Both the position numbers and the translations under genes were made by a program. 64,000 nt of DNA from Macrococcoides animalis (GTDB lineage Bacteria > Bacillota > Bacilli > Staphylococcales > Staphylococcaceae): positions 496,001-560,000 of the forward strand of contig NZ_CP179727.1 in NCBI RefSeq assembly GCF_047425875.1, given 5' to 3'. Below are positions 48,579-58,965 of this stretch, piece by piece. The notes under the pieces are model-generated. The model was not told the DNA's origin, did no database searches, and worked only from the letters and a program-made list of their open reading frames with translations. Each line of letters begins with the position of its first letter. Position 1 is the first letter of the stretch.

Positions 48579-49680
48579 TTACAACTGTGATTTTAAATAA
48601 GCATCAATAAATAAATCTAAATCGCCATCCATTACTGCACCCGTATTTCCAGTTTCTGCATTCGTACGATGATCTTTTACCATGGCATATGGATGGAAAA
48701 CATATGAACGTATTTGAGAACCCCAACCGATTTCTTTTTGTTCACCACGGATTGCTGCAAGCTCGGCCTCTTGTTCTTCAATTTTACGTTGATATAATTT
48801 TGCTTTTAACATTTTCATAGCTTGGTCTCGGTTCTTAATTTGTGAACGCTCATTTTGACAAGTCACAACTATTCCCGTAGGTGCATGCGTAATTCGCACT
48901 GCAGAGTCTGTCGTATTAATATGCTGACCTCCAGCACCGCTAGCGCGATACGTATCAATCTTAATATCCTCAGTATTAATTTCAATTTCGATATTATCAT
49001 TATCGAGTTCAGGTGTTACTTCACATGATACAAAAGATGTATGACGTCGACCAGATGAATCAAATGGAGAAATACGCACTAAACGATGCACACCTTTTTC
49101 GGCTTTTAAATAGCCATAAGCATTATGACCTTTTATTAAAATTGTAACGCTCTTAATTCCTGCTTCGTCTCCTGGTAAGTAATCTAGTGTTTCTACTTTA
49201 AATCCACGTTTATCAGCAAATCTTTGGTACATACGAAGTAACATCTCGCCCCAATCTTGAGACTCAGTACCACCAGCACCTGGATGTAATTCTAAAATCG
49301 CATTATTTGCATCAAACTCACCATCTAATAACATCTTTAATTCAAAAGCATTCGTATCATCTGAAAGAACCTGAAGCTGTTTGATCAAATCTTCTTCGCT
49401 ATCTTTATCTGATTCTTCTTTTAACATTTCTATTAATACTTCAACATTCTCAAACTTTTCTTCCAAAGCATTAAAGCCATTAACAACTTCTTTTAATGCA
49501 TTATTTTTGTTAATAGTATCTTGGGCTTTATCACCATTATTCCAAAAGTCCGGATCCACCATCATTTCTTCGTATTCTTGAATATTCGTCTCTTTTTCCT
49601 CTAAGTCAAAGAGACCCCCTAAAACTATCTAATTTTTCTTTTATAGTTATTAATAAGTTGTTAATTTCAAATTGTTCCAT
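48579..49680 (-). CDS. prfB: Peptide chain release factor 2, programmed +1 frameshift
   Basis: Full RF2 (366 aa) needs a +1 shift. The first frame starts at 49680 (MEQFEINNLLITIKEKL) and reaches TGA at 49608-49606 after 24 codons. The context AGGGGG-TCT-CTT-TGA-C is the classic slippery site with an internal Shine-Dalgarno 3 nt before CTT. Translation resumes with GAC (DLEEKETNIQ). Motifs are SPF in RISPFDSSGRRHTSF for stop recognition and GGQ in ASGAGGQHINTT for peptide release. It starts 7 nt after secA. Confidence 0.96.
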
Positions 49681-49687
49681 ACAAACT

Positions 49688-52216
49688 CTACTCTCTTCCG
49701 TGACAGTTTTTATATTTCTTACCACTACCACATGGACATGGTTCATTTCGTCCAATTTCTGGTTCTGATTTTGTTTTAGGTTGTTTTTTTACTTTTTCTT
49801 TCCCATCATTTGCAACCATCGCTTGTCCAACTGCTACTTGTTCACGCTCAACATGTTCATCTTTTTCAACAATTGATTTTAAAACATATTTACTTACATC
49901 GTCCTCAATATTTTCAAGCATTGCATCAAACATAGTTAAACCTTCGTTTTGATATTCACGCAATGGATTAATTTGTCCGTAACTTCTTAAATGTATACCA
50001 GTACGTAGTTGGTCCATTGTATCAATATGATCTGTCCACTTCATATCAATTGTACGTAATAAAATCATTCGTTCAAATTCTAAGAATTGATCACCTAACT
50101 GTTCTTGTTGGTATGCATATTGCATATCTACAGCTTCCATCACAATATCATAGATTTCATCATTATCACGACGCTTAATATCTTCAATATTCAATGCACC
50201 TTCAGTTAAATACATATCTTCCACGTAATTTGTAAAAGCTTCATAATCATTAGATTCCTCATCACCTGCAAAGTAATAATCTACTGCACGGCGTACCGAT
50301 TGTTCAATCATTCCACGAACCATTTCTGAACAATCCTCAGTTTCTAAGATTTCATTACGCTCTTCATAGATTATTTCACGTTGTTTACGTAATACATCAT
50401 CGTATTCTAATATTCGTTTACGACTATCGTAGTTGTTTCCTTCAACGCGTTTTTGTGCTGACTCGACTGCTTTAGAAACCATTTTTGATTCAATTGGAGC
50501 ATCGTCGTTCATCCCAAGTTTCGTCATCATCGCTTGCATTCTTTCTGATCCGAAACGGACCATTAATTCATCTTGTAAAGATAAATAGAATCTAGAATAT
50601 CCTGGGTCACCTTGTCGACCAGAACGTCCACGTAACTGATCATCAATACGACGTGATTCATGTCGTTCAGTACCAATAACAGCTAAACCACCTAATGCTT
50701 GAACACCTTCACCAAGTTTAATATCCGTACCACGACCAGCCATGTTTGTAGCGATTGTTACTGCTCCTTTTTGGCCAGCATACTGTACTATCTCTGCTTC
50801 ACGTTCATGGTTTTTTGCGTTTAATACGTTATGACGAATACCACGTTTTTTAAGTAAATCAGAAATATATTCACTCGTTTCAACCGCAACAGTACCTAAT
50901 AATACAGGTTGCCCTTTTTTATGACGCTCAATTACATCATCAACTACTGCATGGAATTTACCTTTTTCAGATGCAAAAATTAAATCTGCTGCATCCTCAC
51001 GTGCGATTGGTTTATTCGTAGGAATTTGTGTAACTGCCATATTATAAATATTCATTAATTCTTCTTCTTCAGTTTTTGCAGTACCTGTCATACCTGATAA
51101 CTTGTTATACATACGGAAGAAGTTTTGGAAAGTGATAGATGCCATTGTTTTAGATTCATTTTGAATTTCAACAGCTTCTTTTGCTTCAATTGCTTGGTGA
51201 ACGCCCTCTGAGAAACGTCGTCCTGGCATCGTACGTCCAGTAAATTGGTCAACGATAACGATTTCACCATCTTGAACAACATAATCAACGTCTTTCAACA
51301 TTGAACGGTTGGCTTTTAAAGCAATATTAATATGATGCATTAAATTTACATTCTTAACGTCATATAAATTTTCAACTTTGAACATCTTCTCAGCTTTATC
51401 GATCCCTTGCTCTGTTAATTGGATCCCTTTAGTCTTCTCATCATAATTATAATCTTCTTCATCTTTTAACATCTTCACGAATACATTAGCTTGAATATAT
51501 AGACTATTCGATTTCTCGGCTTGTCCTGAAATAATCAACGGTGTACGGGCTTCATCGATTAAGATTGAATCGACCTCATCTATAATGGCAAAGTTCAATG
51601 GACGCATTACACGCTCTTCTTTATACGTCACCATGTTATCACGTAAGTAATCAAAACCTAATTCATTATTCGTACTATAAGTGATATCCGCTGCATATGC
51701 ATCACGTTTCTCTTCAGTTGATAGTTGATTTAAATTCACACCAACTGTTAATCCTAAGAAATTATAAAGTTTCGCCATTTCTTCTGCTTGCGTACTCGCC
51801 AAATATTCGTTGACAGTAACAACGTGTACCCCACGACCAGTTAGTGCATTTAAATAAACAGGCATAGTCGCTGTTAACGTTTTACCTTCCCCAGTTCTCA
51901 TTTCAGCAATATCACCACGGTGTATTGCTGTCCCACCCATAATTTGAACATTAAATGGTGTCATTCCTAAAACACGCTTTGACGCCTCACGCACAATTGC
52001 AAATGCCTCTGGTAAAATATCATCTAAAAATTTTTCCTGTTGTCTATAGTCTTCAATTTCTTTTAATTCAGCTTGAAATTTCGCTGTTCTATTTTTAAGG
52101 TCTTCATCAGTTAATGAAGCAATTTCTCCTTCAAATGATTCTACTTTTGAAGCAATTTTAGATAACGATTTAAGTTCTCTTTTATTGCCATCTAACATCT
52201 TTTTAACGAATCCCAT
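49688..52216 (-). CDS. secA: Preprotein translocase ATPase SecA
   Basis: An 842-residue motor of the Sec pathway. Walker A MRTGEGKT is at 106-113, the DEAD-type IDEVDSILIDEARTPLIISG, motif VTIATNMAGRGTDI, and the C-terminal zinc motif PCPCGSGKKYKNCH are all present. It feeds exported proteins of this window (phosphatase, hydrolases, lipoproteins) to SecYEG. GGAG lies 9 nt before the ATG. Confidence 0.97.
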   Translation of the reverse strand: MGFVKKMLDGNKRELKSLSKIASKVESFEGEIASLTDEDLKNRTAKFQAELKEIEDYRQQEKFLDDILPEAFAIVREASKRVLGMTPFNVQIMGGTAIHRGDIAEMRTGEGKTLTATMPVYLNALTGRGVHVVTVNEYLASTQAEEMAKLYNFLGLTVGVNLNQLSTEEKRDAYAADITYSTNNELGFDYLRDNMVTYKEERVMRPLNFAIIDEVDSILIDEARTPLIISGQAEKSNSLYIQANVFVKMLKDEEDYNYDEKTKGIQLTEQGIDKAEKMFKVENLYDVKNVNLMHHINIALKANRSMLKDVDYVVQDGEIVIVDQFTGRTMPGRRFSEGVHQAIEAKEAVEIQNESKTMASITFQNFFRMYNKLSGMTGTAKTEEEELMNIYNMAVTQIPTNKPIAREDAADLIFASEKGKFHAVVDDVIERHKKGQPVLLGTVAVETSEYISDLLKKRGIRHNVLNAKNHEREAEIVQYAGQKGAVTIATNMAGRGTDIKLGEGVQALGGLAVIGTERHESRRIDDQLRGRSGRQGDPGYSRFYLSLQDELMVRFGSERMQAMMTKLGMNDDAPIESKMVSKAVESAQKRVEGNNYDSRKRILEYDDVLRKQREIIYEERNEILETEDCSEMVRGMIEQSVRRAVDYYFAGDEESNDYEAFTNYVEDMYLTEGALNIEDIKRRDNDEIYDIVMEAVDMQYAYQQEQLGDQFLEFERMILLRTIDMKWTDHIDTMDQLRTGIHLRSYGQINPLREYQNEGLTMFDAMLENIEDDVSKYVLKSIVEKDEHVEREQVAVGQAMVANDGKEKVKKQPKTKSEPEIGRNEPCPCGSGKKYKNCHGRE

Positions 52217-52375
52217 AATGTTCTCTCCTTTTAATACGTATACATACGTCTACAACTAATAATAATATCACTTATCGTGATTTTATTAAAATATTTCGTA
52301 TATTTCAAAGTATATTTAAATTTTAACATTTATTAATATTGTATAAATATTATGAAAATATTAATTAAAATATAA

Positions 52376-52410
52376 AAAGACTGAAGCAAGTGCAATTTGC
52401 TTCAGTCTTT
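52376..52410 (-). terminator. hpf terminator
   Basis: The 14-bp stem AAAGACTGAAGCAA/TTGCTTCAGTCTTT has a 7-nt loop and is followed by T-rich sequence on the minus strand. Confidence 0.85.
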
Positions 52411-52434
52411 ACTACTAATAAATAAAGTATTAAA

Positions 52435-52998
52435 TTAATGATTAACAGTCGTTTCAATTAAACCATATTTACCATCTTTACGTTTATAAACGATATTTGT
52501 TCCGTTCGTTTCCCCATCATTGAAGATGTAGAAATCATGACCTAATAAGTTCATTTGTAATACAGCCTCTTCAGCATCCATAGGTTTTAAGTCGAACTGT
52601 TTAGAACGGATAATTTCAATTTCATCTTCTTTTTCTACTTGTGCTTCTTCGACTTCAGGTAAGCTTGGGAAGACTTCTTTTTCAATTCCTTTTTCACGGA
52701 ATTTACGATTTATTTTTGTTTTGTGTTTACGCACTTGACGTTCTAATTTTTCAACGATTAAATCTACACCTGCATATAAGTCATCATGGCGTTCTTCTGC
52801 ACGTAATGTTACGTTTTTTAGAGGAATTGTAACCTCAACTTTAGATTTGCCATCTTGATAAGTTTTAATTTTTACATGTGCATTCGTATCCGGCACGTTA
52901 GTAAAATATCTTTCAAGTTTGCTTAATTTTTCTTCAATGTAATTTCTTATTGCATCTGTTACTGAAATGTTGTCTCCGTGGATTTCATATCTAATCAT
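52435..52998 (-). CDS. hpf: Ribosome hibernation promoting factor, long form
   Basis: A 187-residue long HPF. The N-terminal ribosome-binding domain (1-100, YEIHGDNISVTDAIRNYIEE with basic patch RQVRKHKTKINRK) joins by a linker to the C-terminal dimerisation domain (about 128-187, IIRSKQFDLKPMDAEEAVLQ; HDFYIFNDGETN). The long form makes 100S ribosome dimers in stationary phase. The position beside secA is conserved in staphylococci. Confidence 0.94.
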   Translation of the reverse strand: MIRYEIHGDNISVTDAIRNYIEEKLSKLERYFTNVPDTNAHVKIKTYQDGKSKVEVTIPLKNVTLRAEERHDDLYAGVDLIVEKLERQVRKHKTKINRKFREKGIEKEVFPSLPEVEEAQVEKEDEIEIIRSKQFDLKPMDAEEAVLQMNLLGHDFYIFNDGETNGTNIVYKRKDGKYGLIETTVNH

Positions 52999-53059
52999 AT
53001 TAAATCGCTCCTTTGAAACTATTCTGGTTGTTTCTTCCTACTTATATTTTACCAAATAT

Positions 53060-53746
53060 TCAGCCTCTTGCAAACGCTAACACTTTGATTTCACAATGTT
53101 TATAGGATAAAAATACACTCCTTGCATGACTGATGGTTAAACCAGTAGTGTAAATATCATCCACTAACAATATACGTGATCCTTCCTTAATATTTTGTTC
53201 TAAAGTAAATGGATTTTCCTGAAATATTCGTTCAAGTTTGCTTAACATCATTTGTTTCTCTCGATACTCTGTGTGCAAAATATCGTGATATTTAATTTGC
53301 ATTTTATCAAGTATTTCATTTATATGATTGAATCCACGGACTTTTAATCGATGCTCTGATATCGGCATAGGAATAATATAATCAAAATACTTAAAATAAC
53401 TTTTATTATATTGAATTAATAAGCATGTAGCCATTGCCTGTGCGAGCGCTATATCACCATTTGATTTATATTGGTGTATAATATTTGAGACATGTTCGTT
53501 GTAGTCACTCACAAAATCAACGTGGTTCCTAAATCCGAAATGTGTCTCGATAAACATACAATCCATACATGTTTTTTCATTCACAGCTAATTTTTTCTTA
53601 CAATTTAGACAGCGTATAACTTCTTCTTGTTGCATCATTTTTCCAACACATCGATTACAAACTCTTAGCTGCGGTGTAAACAAATTATCAATCGTAAAAG
53701 TTTCAATTAAATCATTTTGACAGACAATGCATTTATTGTAATACAT
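53060..53746 (-). CDS. comFC: Competence protein ComFC (phosphoribosyltransferase-like)
   Basis: The start at 53746 follows GAGGTGCAC; the product is 228 aa. The N-terminus has zinc-finger cysteines (CIVCQND, CNRC, CLNCKKKLAVNEKTCMDC) and the C-terminus the PRPP-binding motif SRILLVDDIYTTGLT. It overlaps comFA by 14 nt. ComFC works with ComFA during DNA uptake. Confidence 0.9.
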   Translation of the reverse strand: MYYNKCIVCQNDLIETFTIDNLFTPQLRVCNRCVGKMMQQEEVIRCLNCKKKLAVNEKTCMDCMFIETHFGFRNHVDFVSDYNEHVSNIIHQYKSNGDIALAQAMATCLLIQYNKSYFKYFDYIIPMPISEHRLKVRGFNHINEILDKMQIKYHDILHTEYREKQMMLSKLERIFQENPFTLEQNIKEGSRILLVDDIYTTGLTISHARSVFLSYKHCEIKVLAFARG

Positions 53747-54965
53747 GTGCACCTCTTTGATTCATTTTTTGAATATTTTTCTTAGCGTTAATCATAGATA
53801 AACTAATGCCATCTTGAAAAAAGATAACCTCCCCATTTTTCTTATTACCTTTACGATCTACGCGTCCAGCAATTTGAATTAAACTATCACTCTTAAATAA
53901 ATGACTGTTGAATACCCATACATATAAATCTTGCATAGTAAAGCCACGTTCGAGTATTGTGGTTGTAAAGACAAATTGATACTTTTTATTTCTGATGTCT
54001 TCTACTTTTTCATGACGTTCAATATCACTTGAGTCGACACATACTACTTTTACTTTTAAATCATCATGTAAAGTGGCATACGCTCTAATCATCAATTGGA
54101 TATCATGAAAAAAGATAAGAATTATATTTTGATGCGTCACTCGCTGTAACATACTATTTATCTTCTTTACGATTTGATGATGACCTAAATATTGAAACTT
54201 GGGTACAGGTAAAGGGCGTTCATGATACCGTAAGGGTAAATAAACTATATTCTTTTCACATTGTTTCAAAATATATTTAGGTGGTGTTGCAGATAAATAT
54301 ACGAATATCCCATTATCACTTAAAGCGCGTTCAAGCAATTTCATAAGTCTTGGATCATGTCCTACTGGAAATGCGTCGATTTCATCTATTATGATTAAAT
54401 CAAAGTGATCTTTAAAATACATTAATTGATGTATTGTGCTAATAATCAATTGTTCCGAAAGAATCTCTGAATGTCCACCGTAAAGTGTTGCAATATTATC
54501 CGTTTGTAAATAGTCAGTCAAACGTATTGATAATTCTTTTACAACATCCGTACGTGGAGACACCACTGCTACATTCCCACCTTTTCTCCTCACAAATACT
54601 ATCCCTTCTAAAATCATTTCGGTTTTGCCAGCACCAGTAACGGCATACAGTAAACAACTTTGCTGTTGTTCTATTTTTTCTAATATAAATTTTGATGCAT
54701 GTTGTTGTTGTTTCGTTAATGTAAATGGTAAATGAATGACAATTTCTTCAACTTTTGATAATGCTGAGGATATGTGTAAATATTTTTTAGAGTGAACACT
54801 TTGAGTAATACAACTTCTACAGTAAGTAATGTATTCTTGATAACCATGGTGGTAGTACCTATGAAATAAATGCGGGTTTTGATTCAAACAAAATTGACAA
54901 CTTAATTGACCTTCTGTCTTTATTGCAGGATACAACGATTCAACTTCTGTAACAGTAATTCTCAT
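53733..54965 (-). CDS. comFA: Competence DNA-translocating helicase ComFA
   Basis: The start at 54965 (MRITVTEVESLYPA) has GGAGG-TTTTT before it and gives 410 aa. N-terminal zinc ligands CQFC and CRSC, Walker A VTGAGKTEM (109-117), a DEID box (IIIDEIDAFPVG), helicase motifs FLYLSATPPK-like and the QIAGRVDRKG motif VI are visible. It is an ATPase driving transforming DNA through the membrane. A terminator lies just before its ribosome site, so it has its own promoter or depends on read-through. Confidence 0.91.
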   Translation of the reverse strand: MRITVTEVESLYPAIKTEGQLSCQFCLNQNPHLFHRYYHHGYQEYITYCRSCITQSVHSKKYLHISSALSKVEEIVIHLPFTLTKQQQHASKFILEKIEQQQSCLLYAVTGAGKTEMILEGIVFVRRKGGNVAVVSPRTDVVKELSIRLTDYLQTDNIATLYGGHSEILSEQLIISTIHQLMYFKDHFDLIIIDEIDAFPVGHDPRLMKLLERALSDNGIFVYLSATPPKYILKQCEKNIVYLPLRYHERPLPVPKFQYLGHHQIVKKINSMLQRVTHQNIILIFFHDIQLMIRAYATLHDDLKVKVVCVDSSDIERHEKVEDIRNKKYQFVFTTTILERGFTMQDLYVWVFNSHLFKSDSLIQIAGRVDRKGNKKNGEVIFFQDGISLSMINAKKNIQKMNQRGAHVLQ

Positions 54966-54984
54966 AAAAACCTCCATAAAAAAA

Positions 54985-55004
54985 GCACACAAAAAAATGT
55001 GTGC
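54985..55004 (-). terminator. Terminator between fakB1 and comFA
   Basis: GCACACA/TGTGTGC with a 6-nt A/T loop is followed by T7 on the minus strand, only about 10 bp before the comFA ribosome site. Confidence 0.8.
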
Positions 55005-55032
55005 CGGAAATAAATATTAATATAAGACAATA

Positions 55033-55890
55033 CTACTTTAAAATATCAAACTTTTTGTTTGTAAATCCTAATCCAATTGCTTTTTCACCTAAGTGCGTAC
55101 CAATGACTGGTCCAAAATAACTCTTAATTATAGTTATTTGAGGGAATTCTGATTTTAGCTCAGCGATAATTGTATCAGCCTCACTTTCAGAGTTTCCATG
55201 GATTAATACCGCTGTTACATCTTGATAATCTTTTATTTCAGCAGCAAATAAGTCTTTTAATAACTTAATACCCTTTTTCTTTGTACGTACTTTATCGAAT
55301 GGTACAATCTTTGTATCTACAAAATGTAAGATGGGCTTCACCTGTAACATACTACCAATTAATGCTTGTGCACCTGTTAGACGTCCTCCTTTTTGTAGAT
55401 TCTTTAAATCGTCTACTAAAAAGTATGCATTCGTCTTGAGTTTCATCGCTTCTAAATCAGCAAGAATTTCTTCTGGTGAAACAACATCTCTCAATTCTGC
55501 AGCACGTAGCACATAAAAGCCCATTGCCATTGCTGCTAACTCTGAATCAAATGCATGTAATGTAATGCCATCAACCATTGCACCAGCTGAAATAGCATTT
55601 TGGTAAGTGCCACTAATTCCACTTGATAGGTGAATCGAAATACAATCTGTATAACCTTCAGATTTTAGTTGCTCTAACAATGCAACATATGCACCTGTTG
55701 TCGGCTGACTCGTTGTAGGTAATTCTTTTTCAGTACGCATTCTTTCATAAAAAGTTTGTGGATTATATTCTTCTTCCACAAAAATCTCATTTTTAAAAAT
55801 TACATTTAATGAAATGATGTGGATATCCTGTGCTTTTTGAATTTCTGCAGGAATATATGCAGTTGAATCTGTAATAATGGCTGTTTTCAT
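55033..55890 (-). CDS. fakB1: DegV-family fatty-acid-binding protein, FakB-like
   Basis: The start at 55890 (MKTAIITDSTAYIP) has GGAGG 6 nt upstream; 285 aa. DegV hallmarks are TDSTAYIP, TTSQPTTGAY and SIHLSSGISGTYQNA, with Ser/Thr contacting the fatty-acid carboxylate, and GTHLGEKAIGLG at the end. FakB presents fatty acids to the kinase FakA for incorporation into phospholipid. The position next to comFA matches S. aureus FakB1 as I recall it; the paralogue number is less certain than the family. Confidence 0.85.
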   Translation of the reverse strand: MKTAIITDSTAYIPAEIQKAQDIHIISLNVIFKNEIFVEEEYNPQTFYERMRTEKELPTTSQPTTGAYVALLEQLKSEGYTDCISIHLSSGISGTYQNAISAGAMVDGITLHAFDSELAAMAMGFYVLRAAELRDVVSPEEILADLEAMKLKTNAYFLVDDLKNLQKGGRLTGAQALIGSMLQVKPILHFVDTKIVPFDKVRTKKKGIKLLKDLFAAEIKDYQDVTAVLIHGNSESEADTIIAELKSEFPQITIIKSYFGPVIGTHLGEKAIGLGFTNKKFDILK

Positions 55891-56032
55891 AAATGACCTC
55901 CGTCCCATTACATCCCAATATATATTTTATACGGTTTATTATTAAAAATAAAGTAATACAAATTAAATGAAAATATTTTGACTAGTCTGTTAAAATAAAT
56001 ACATAAGAAATCAAACATTAATGAGGGATACG

Positions 56033-56662
56033 ATGCAAAACTATATTACAATAAAAAAAGATAATATTAACGAAGAGATTATTAATAAATCACGCTTTAT
56101 CACTTATTTATATCAAATAGAAAATGAAGAAGAAGCGAAAGAGAAAATAGCATATATTAAAAAGAAGCATAAAGATGCAAACCATAATTGTTCAGCCTAT
56201 ACAATCGGTGACAAACACCAAATTCAAAAAGCTAATGATGACGGTGAACCGAGTGGCACAGCAGGTGTACCAATGTTAGAAGCATTAAAGAAAAACGATG
56301 TGCATAACACTTTAGCCATCGTGACACGTTATTTTGGAGGTATTAAACTTGGTACGGGAGGATTGATTCGTGCTTATCAAGGCAGTGTATCAGATGCAAT
56401 TAAAGTAACTGGTAAAGTAATTATTAAATATGCTTTGAAATATCACGTTACATTAAGTTATGAAAGTACAGGTAAATTTGAGCATAGTATCACAAGTTAT
56501 CCTTATATTGTAATCGATACACGCTATACAGATAAAGTAACTTACGTTATTCAAGTTACTGCTGATGATAAAGAAGCATTCGAACAATTCGTTACAGAAA
56601 CTACTCTGGGTAGTGCAGTTTATACAATTGAAGAAGAAATGATGTTACCCTTTAGTTTATAG
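56033..56662 (+). CDS. YigZ/IMPACT family protein
   Basis: The start at 56033 (MQNYITIKKDNINEE) is preferred because ATGAGGGATACG places a ribosome site before it, overlapping an upstream ATG. The 209-residue protein has the IMPACT signature (DDGEPSGTAGVPMLEAL; TRYFGGIKLGTGGLIRAY) in the N-terminal domain and a ferredoxin-like C-terminal domain (DUF1949). The molecular role is unclear across bacteria. Confidence 0.88.
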   Translation: MQNYITIKKDNINEEIINKSRFITYLYQIENEEEAKEKIAYIKKKHKDANHNCSAYTIGDKHQIQKANDDGEPSGTAGVPMLEALKKNDVHNTLAIVTRYFGGIKLGTGGLIRAYQGSVSDAIKVTGKVIIKYALKYHVTLSYESTGKFEHSITSYPYIVIDTRYTDKVTYVIQVTADDKEAFEQFVTETTLGSAVYTIEEEMMLPFSL

Positions 56663-56681
56663 ACATAAAAAAATAAGATAT

Positions 56682-56717
56682 AAAATAAGATTTAGAATAT
56701 TATCTAGATCTTATTTT
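56682..56717. terminator. Bidirectional terminator between YigZ gene and tagO
   Basis: The arms AAAATAAGAT/ATCTTATTTT surround a 16-nt loop in the gap between convergent genes. Confidence 0.6.
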
Positions 56718-57754
56718 AATATCTTACGTATCATTTTTAACATAGGTTTATGATTATCATCTATGAGTCCAGTAAATTCTACAATAAGCTCTATCGTAAT
56801 AACAATTAATGTCACAATTAATATTGCTCCTAATCGCGTTGATAAATACAATATTATAGAAGCAATACTAAATAAGATTGCAATAGAATAAATTAATATA
56901 ACAGTTTGAGCATGTGTATATCCAAGCCCTAATAATTTATGATGTAGATGCGATTTATCCGCCTGCATAATCGGCTTCCCCTGTCGATAACGTCTAATCA
57001 TCGCGAAACTCATATCAATAAAAGGTACTGCTAAAATAATTATTGGAAAGAATAAAGATATTAATGTAATGTTCTTAAATCCAAGTAAACTCAATACGCC
57101 AATAATAAATCCAAGTAATAATGCTCCATTATCTCCTAAAAATATCTTTGCTGGATAAAAATTATACCTTAAGAAGCCCAATAAAGACCCAATCAATACA
57201 CTACATATCATCATTATAAATATATTTTGTTGTAATATCGCAATAAAACCAATCGTACCTAAAGCAATCATCGAAACGCCTGCTGCCAAACCATCTAATC
57301 CATCAACTAAATTAATCGCATTTGTCACTGCTACAATCCATAAAATCGTCATCGGTATACTTAAGTATCCAAATTCAATTACAATTCCAAATGGTAATGT
57401 AATTAAATCTAAAGTGATACCATGTAAAACGACCACGAGCGCCACACCGATTTGACCAATCAACTTCACAATCGCAGACAAATCAAATAAATCATCTATG
57501 ATACCAAGTATATTAATGAGTACTGCACCAATAATGATGGGTTTAATTTCCGGTTCAACAGGATGACCAATCCATATTCCAATTAAAAACGAAATAAGGA
57601 TAACGACACCGCCTAATACTGAAACTGGCTTTGTATGCACTTTTCGATAATTCGGTTTATCTAATGCCCCAACTAAATGAGAAAACTTTATAATTAATGG
57701 GGTTAAAATAAAAGAAATTAAAATTGTTATCATGATTAATTTTAATGTAAACAT
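56711..57754 (-). CDS. tagO: Undecaprenyl-phosphate GlcNAc-1-phosphate transferase
   Basis: A 347-residue polytopic enzyme (about 10-11 hydrophobic segments) of the MraY/WecA family. IIDDLFDL (catalytic Asp-Asp), NAINLVDGLDGLAAG, FLGDNGALLLGF and the cytosolic HLHHKLLGLGY loop are present. It makes the first lipid-linked intermediate of wall teichoic acid. An LCP ligase gene, which would attach such polymers to peptidoglycan, is transcribed divergently next to it. Confidence 0.94.
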   Translation of the reverse strand: MFTLKLIMITILISFILTPLIIKFSHLVGALDKPNYRKVHTKPVSVLGGVVILISFLIGIWIGHPVEPEIKPIIIGAVLINILGIIDDLFDLSAIVKLIGQIGVALVVVLHGITLDLITLPFGIVIEFGYLSIPMTILWIVAVTNAINLVDGLDGLAAGVSMIALGTIGFIAILQQNIFIMMICSVLIGSLLGFLRYNFYPAKIFLGDNGALLLGFIIGVLSLLGFKNITLISLFFPIIILAVPFIDMSFAMIRRYRQGKPIMQADKSHLHHKLLGLGYTHAQTVILIYSIAILFSIASIILYLSTRLGAILIVTLIVITIELIVEFTGLIDDNHKPMLKMIRKILK

Positions 57755-57941
57755 AAGCCACCTCTAGCGAATCATTCTCATTTACTATAGCACAAAACCT
57801 CCATTTCTCCTATTAAAGAATGTATAATGAATATGAAACAATTTATTATTAGTTTCTATATTTGTTTGACGAAAAGACTATTTTGTTACATAATAGTACG
57901 GTTAAAAGAAAGTATATTCAAATGATTAAAGGAGCATGTTC

Positions 57942-58898
57942 ATGAGTTCACGCGCACGTGTTAGAACACAAAGAAAATTATTTTTTGTCCTTGCATCTTT
58001 GTTTATGGCTACAATATTTGTTTTTGCATTACTTTTTGTCTATGTCTTTTTCCAACTCAAACATACAGCAGACACATTACAAGATCCTAAATATTCTCGT
58101 GCAACATCAGAAATGAGAAATGCTAATATTGATTTAAGCGCTGGCCAGCCAATTTCTATTGCATTATTTGGTCTAGATTCAGATGCTGGACGTGAGTTTC
58201 GTCAAGAAGGTAAACGCTCAGACACAATGATATTAGCTACGGTTAATCCATCAAATAATATGACAACGATTATGAGTATTCCACGAGATACCAAAGCGGA
58301 AATTGTTGGACATGGTACAGTCGAAAAAATTAATCATGCTTATGCGTATGGTGGTCCAAAAATGGCAATTGATACACTCGAGAAATTTTTCAACATGCCA
58401 ATCGATTATTACGCGACGGTGGATATGGATGATTTCATTTTCATTATAGATAATATCGGTGGTATTGATGTAACAAGTCCGCATACATTTAAGTTTGCTG
58501 AATATAATTTTGTTGCTGGACAGAAATATCATATGAATGGTAGAGATGCATTAGCTTTTGCACGTAGTCGTAAAGAAAAGGGTTCAATGGGTGATGAGGG
58601 ACGCCAAGTTCGTCAACAAGTCATTGTTAAAGCCATTACAGATAAGATGCTTAGTATTGAATCTGTGCCAAGATTCAATCAAGTATTAAAAACAATTTCA
58701 AGCAGTGTAACAACTAATATTGCATTCCAAGATATTAATAAATTAAGAAAGCAATATCCACCTGCTTTAGGTACAATTAAGAAGCTCCATTTAAATGGTA
58801 AAAATGAAATGGATGCTGACGGTTTATGGTATTTTATTCCAAACGAAGACACAAAACAAGATGTGAAACAACAAATGAAAGACAACTTAGGCGTTTAA
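57942..58898 (+). CDS. LytR-CpsA-Psr (LCP) family wall-polymer ligase
   Basis: The start at 57942 (MSSRARVRTQRKLF) is 7 nt after GGAG; the ATG at 57936 is too close. A single membrane anchor (about 14-37) precedes the LCP domain with conserved LFGLDSDAGR, KRSDTMILATVNPSNNMTTI, MSIPRDTKAEI and RDALAFARSRKEKGSMGDEG, the Arg/Asp residues that bind polyprenyl pyrophosphate. LCP proteins transfer teichoic acid or capsule to peptidoglycan. It is divergent from tagO; I do not recall an LCP gene at this site in S. aureus. Confidence 0.92.
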   Translation: MSSRARVRTQRKLFFVLASLFMATIFVFALLFVYVFFQLKHTADTLQDPKYSRATSEMRNANIDLSAGQPISIALFGLDSDAGREFRQEGKRSDTMILATVNPSNNMTTIMSIPRDTKAEIVGHGTVEKINHAYAYGGPKMAIDTLEKFFNMPIDYYATVDMDDFIFIIDNIGGIDVTSPHTFKFAEYNFVAGQKYHMNGRDALAFARSRKEKGSMGDEGRQVRQQVIVKAITDKMLSIESVPRFNQVLKTISSSVTTNIAFQDINKLRKQYPPALGTIKKLHLNGKNEMDADGLWYFIPNEDTKQDVKQQMKDNLGV

Positions 58899-58965
58899 TT
58901 AAAAAAAATGGGTAAAGCACGTAAATCAATGCTTTACTATTTTTTTGACAAAAAGGAGTGAAAAT

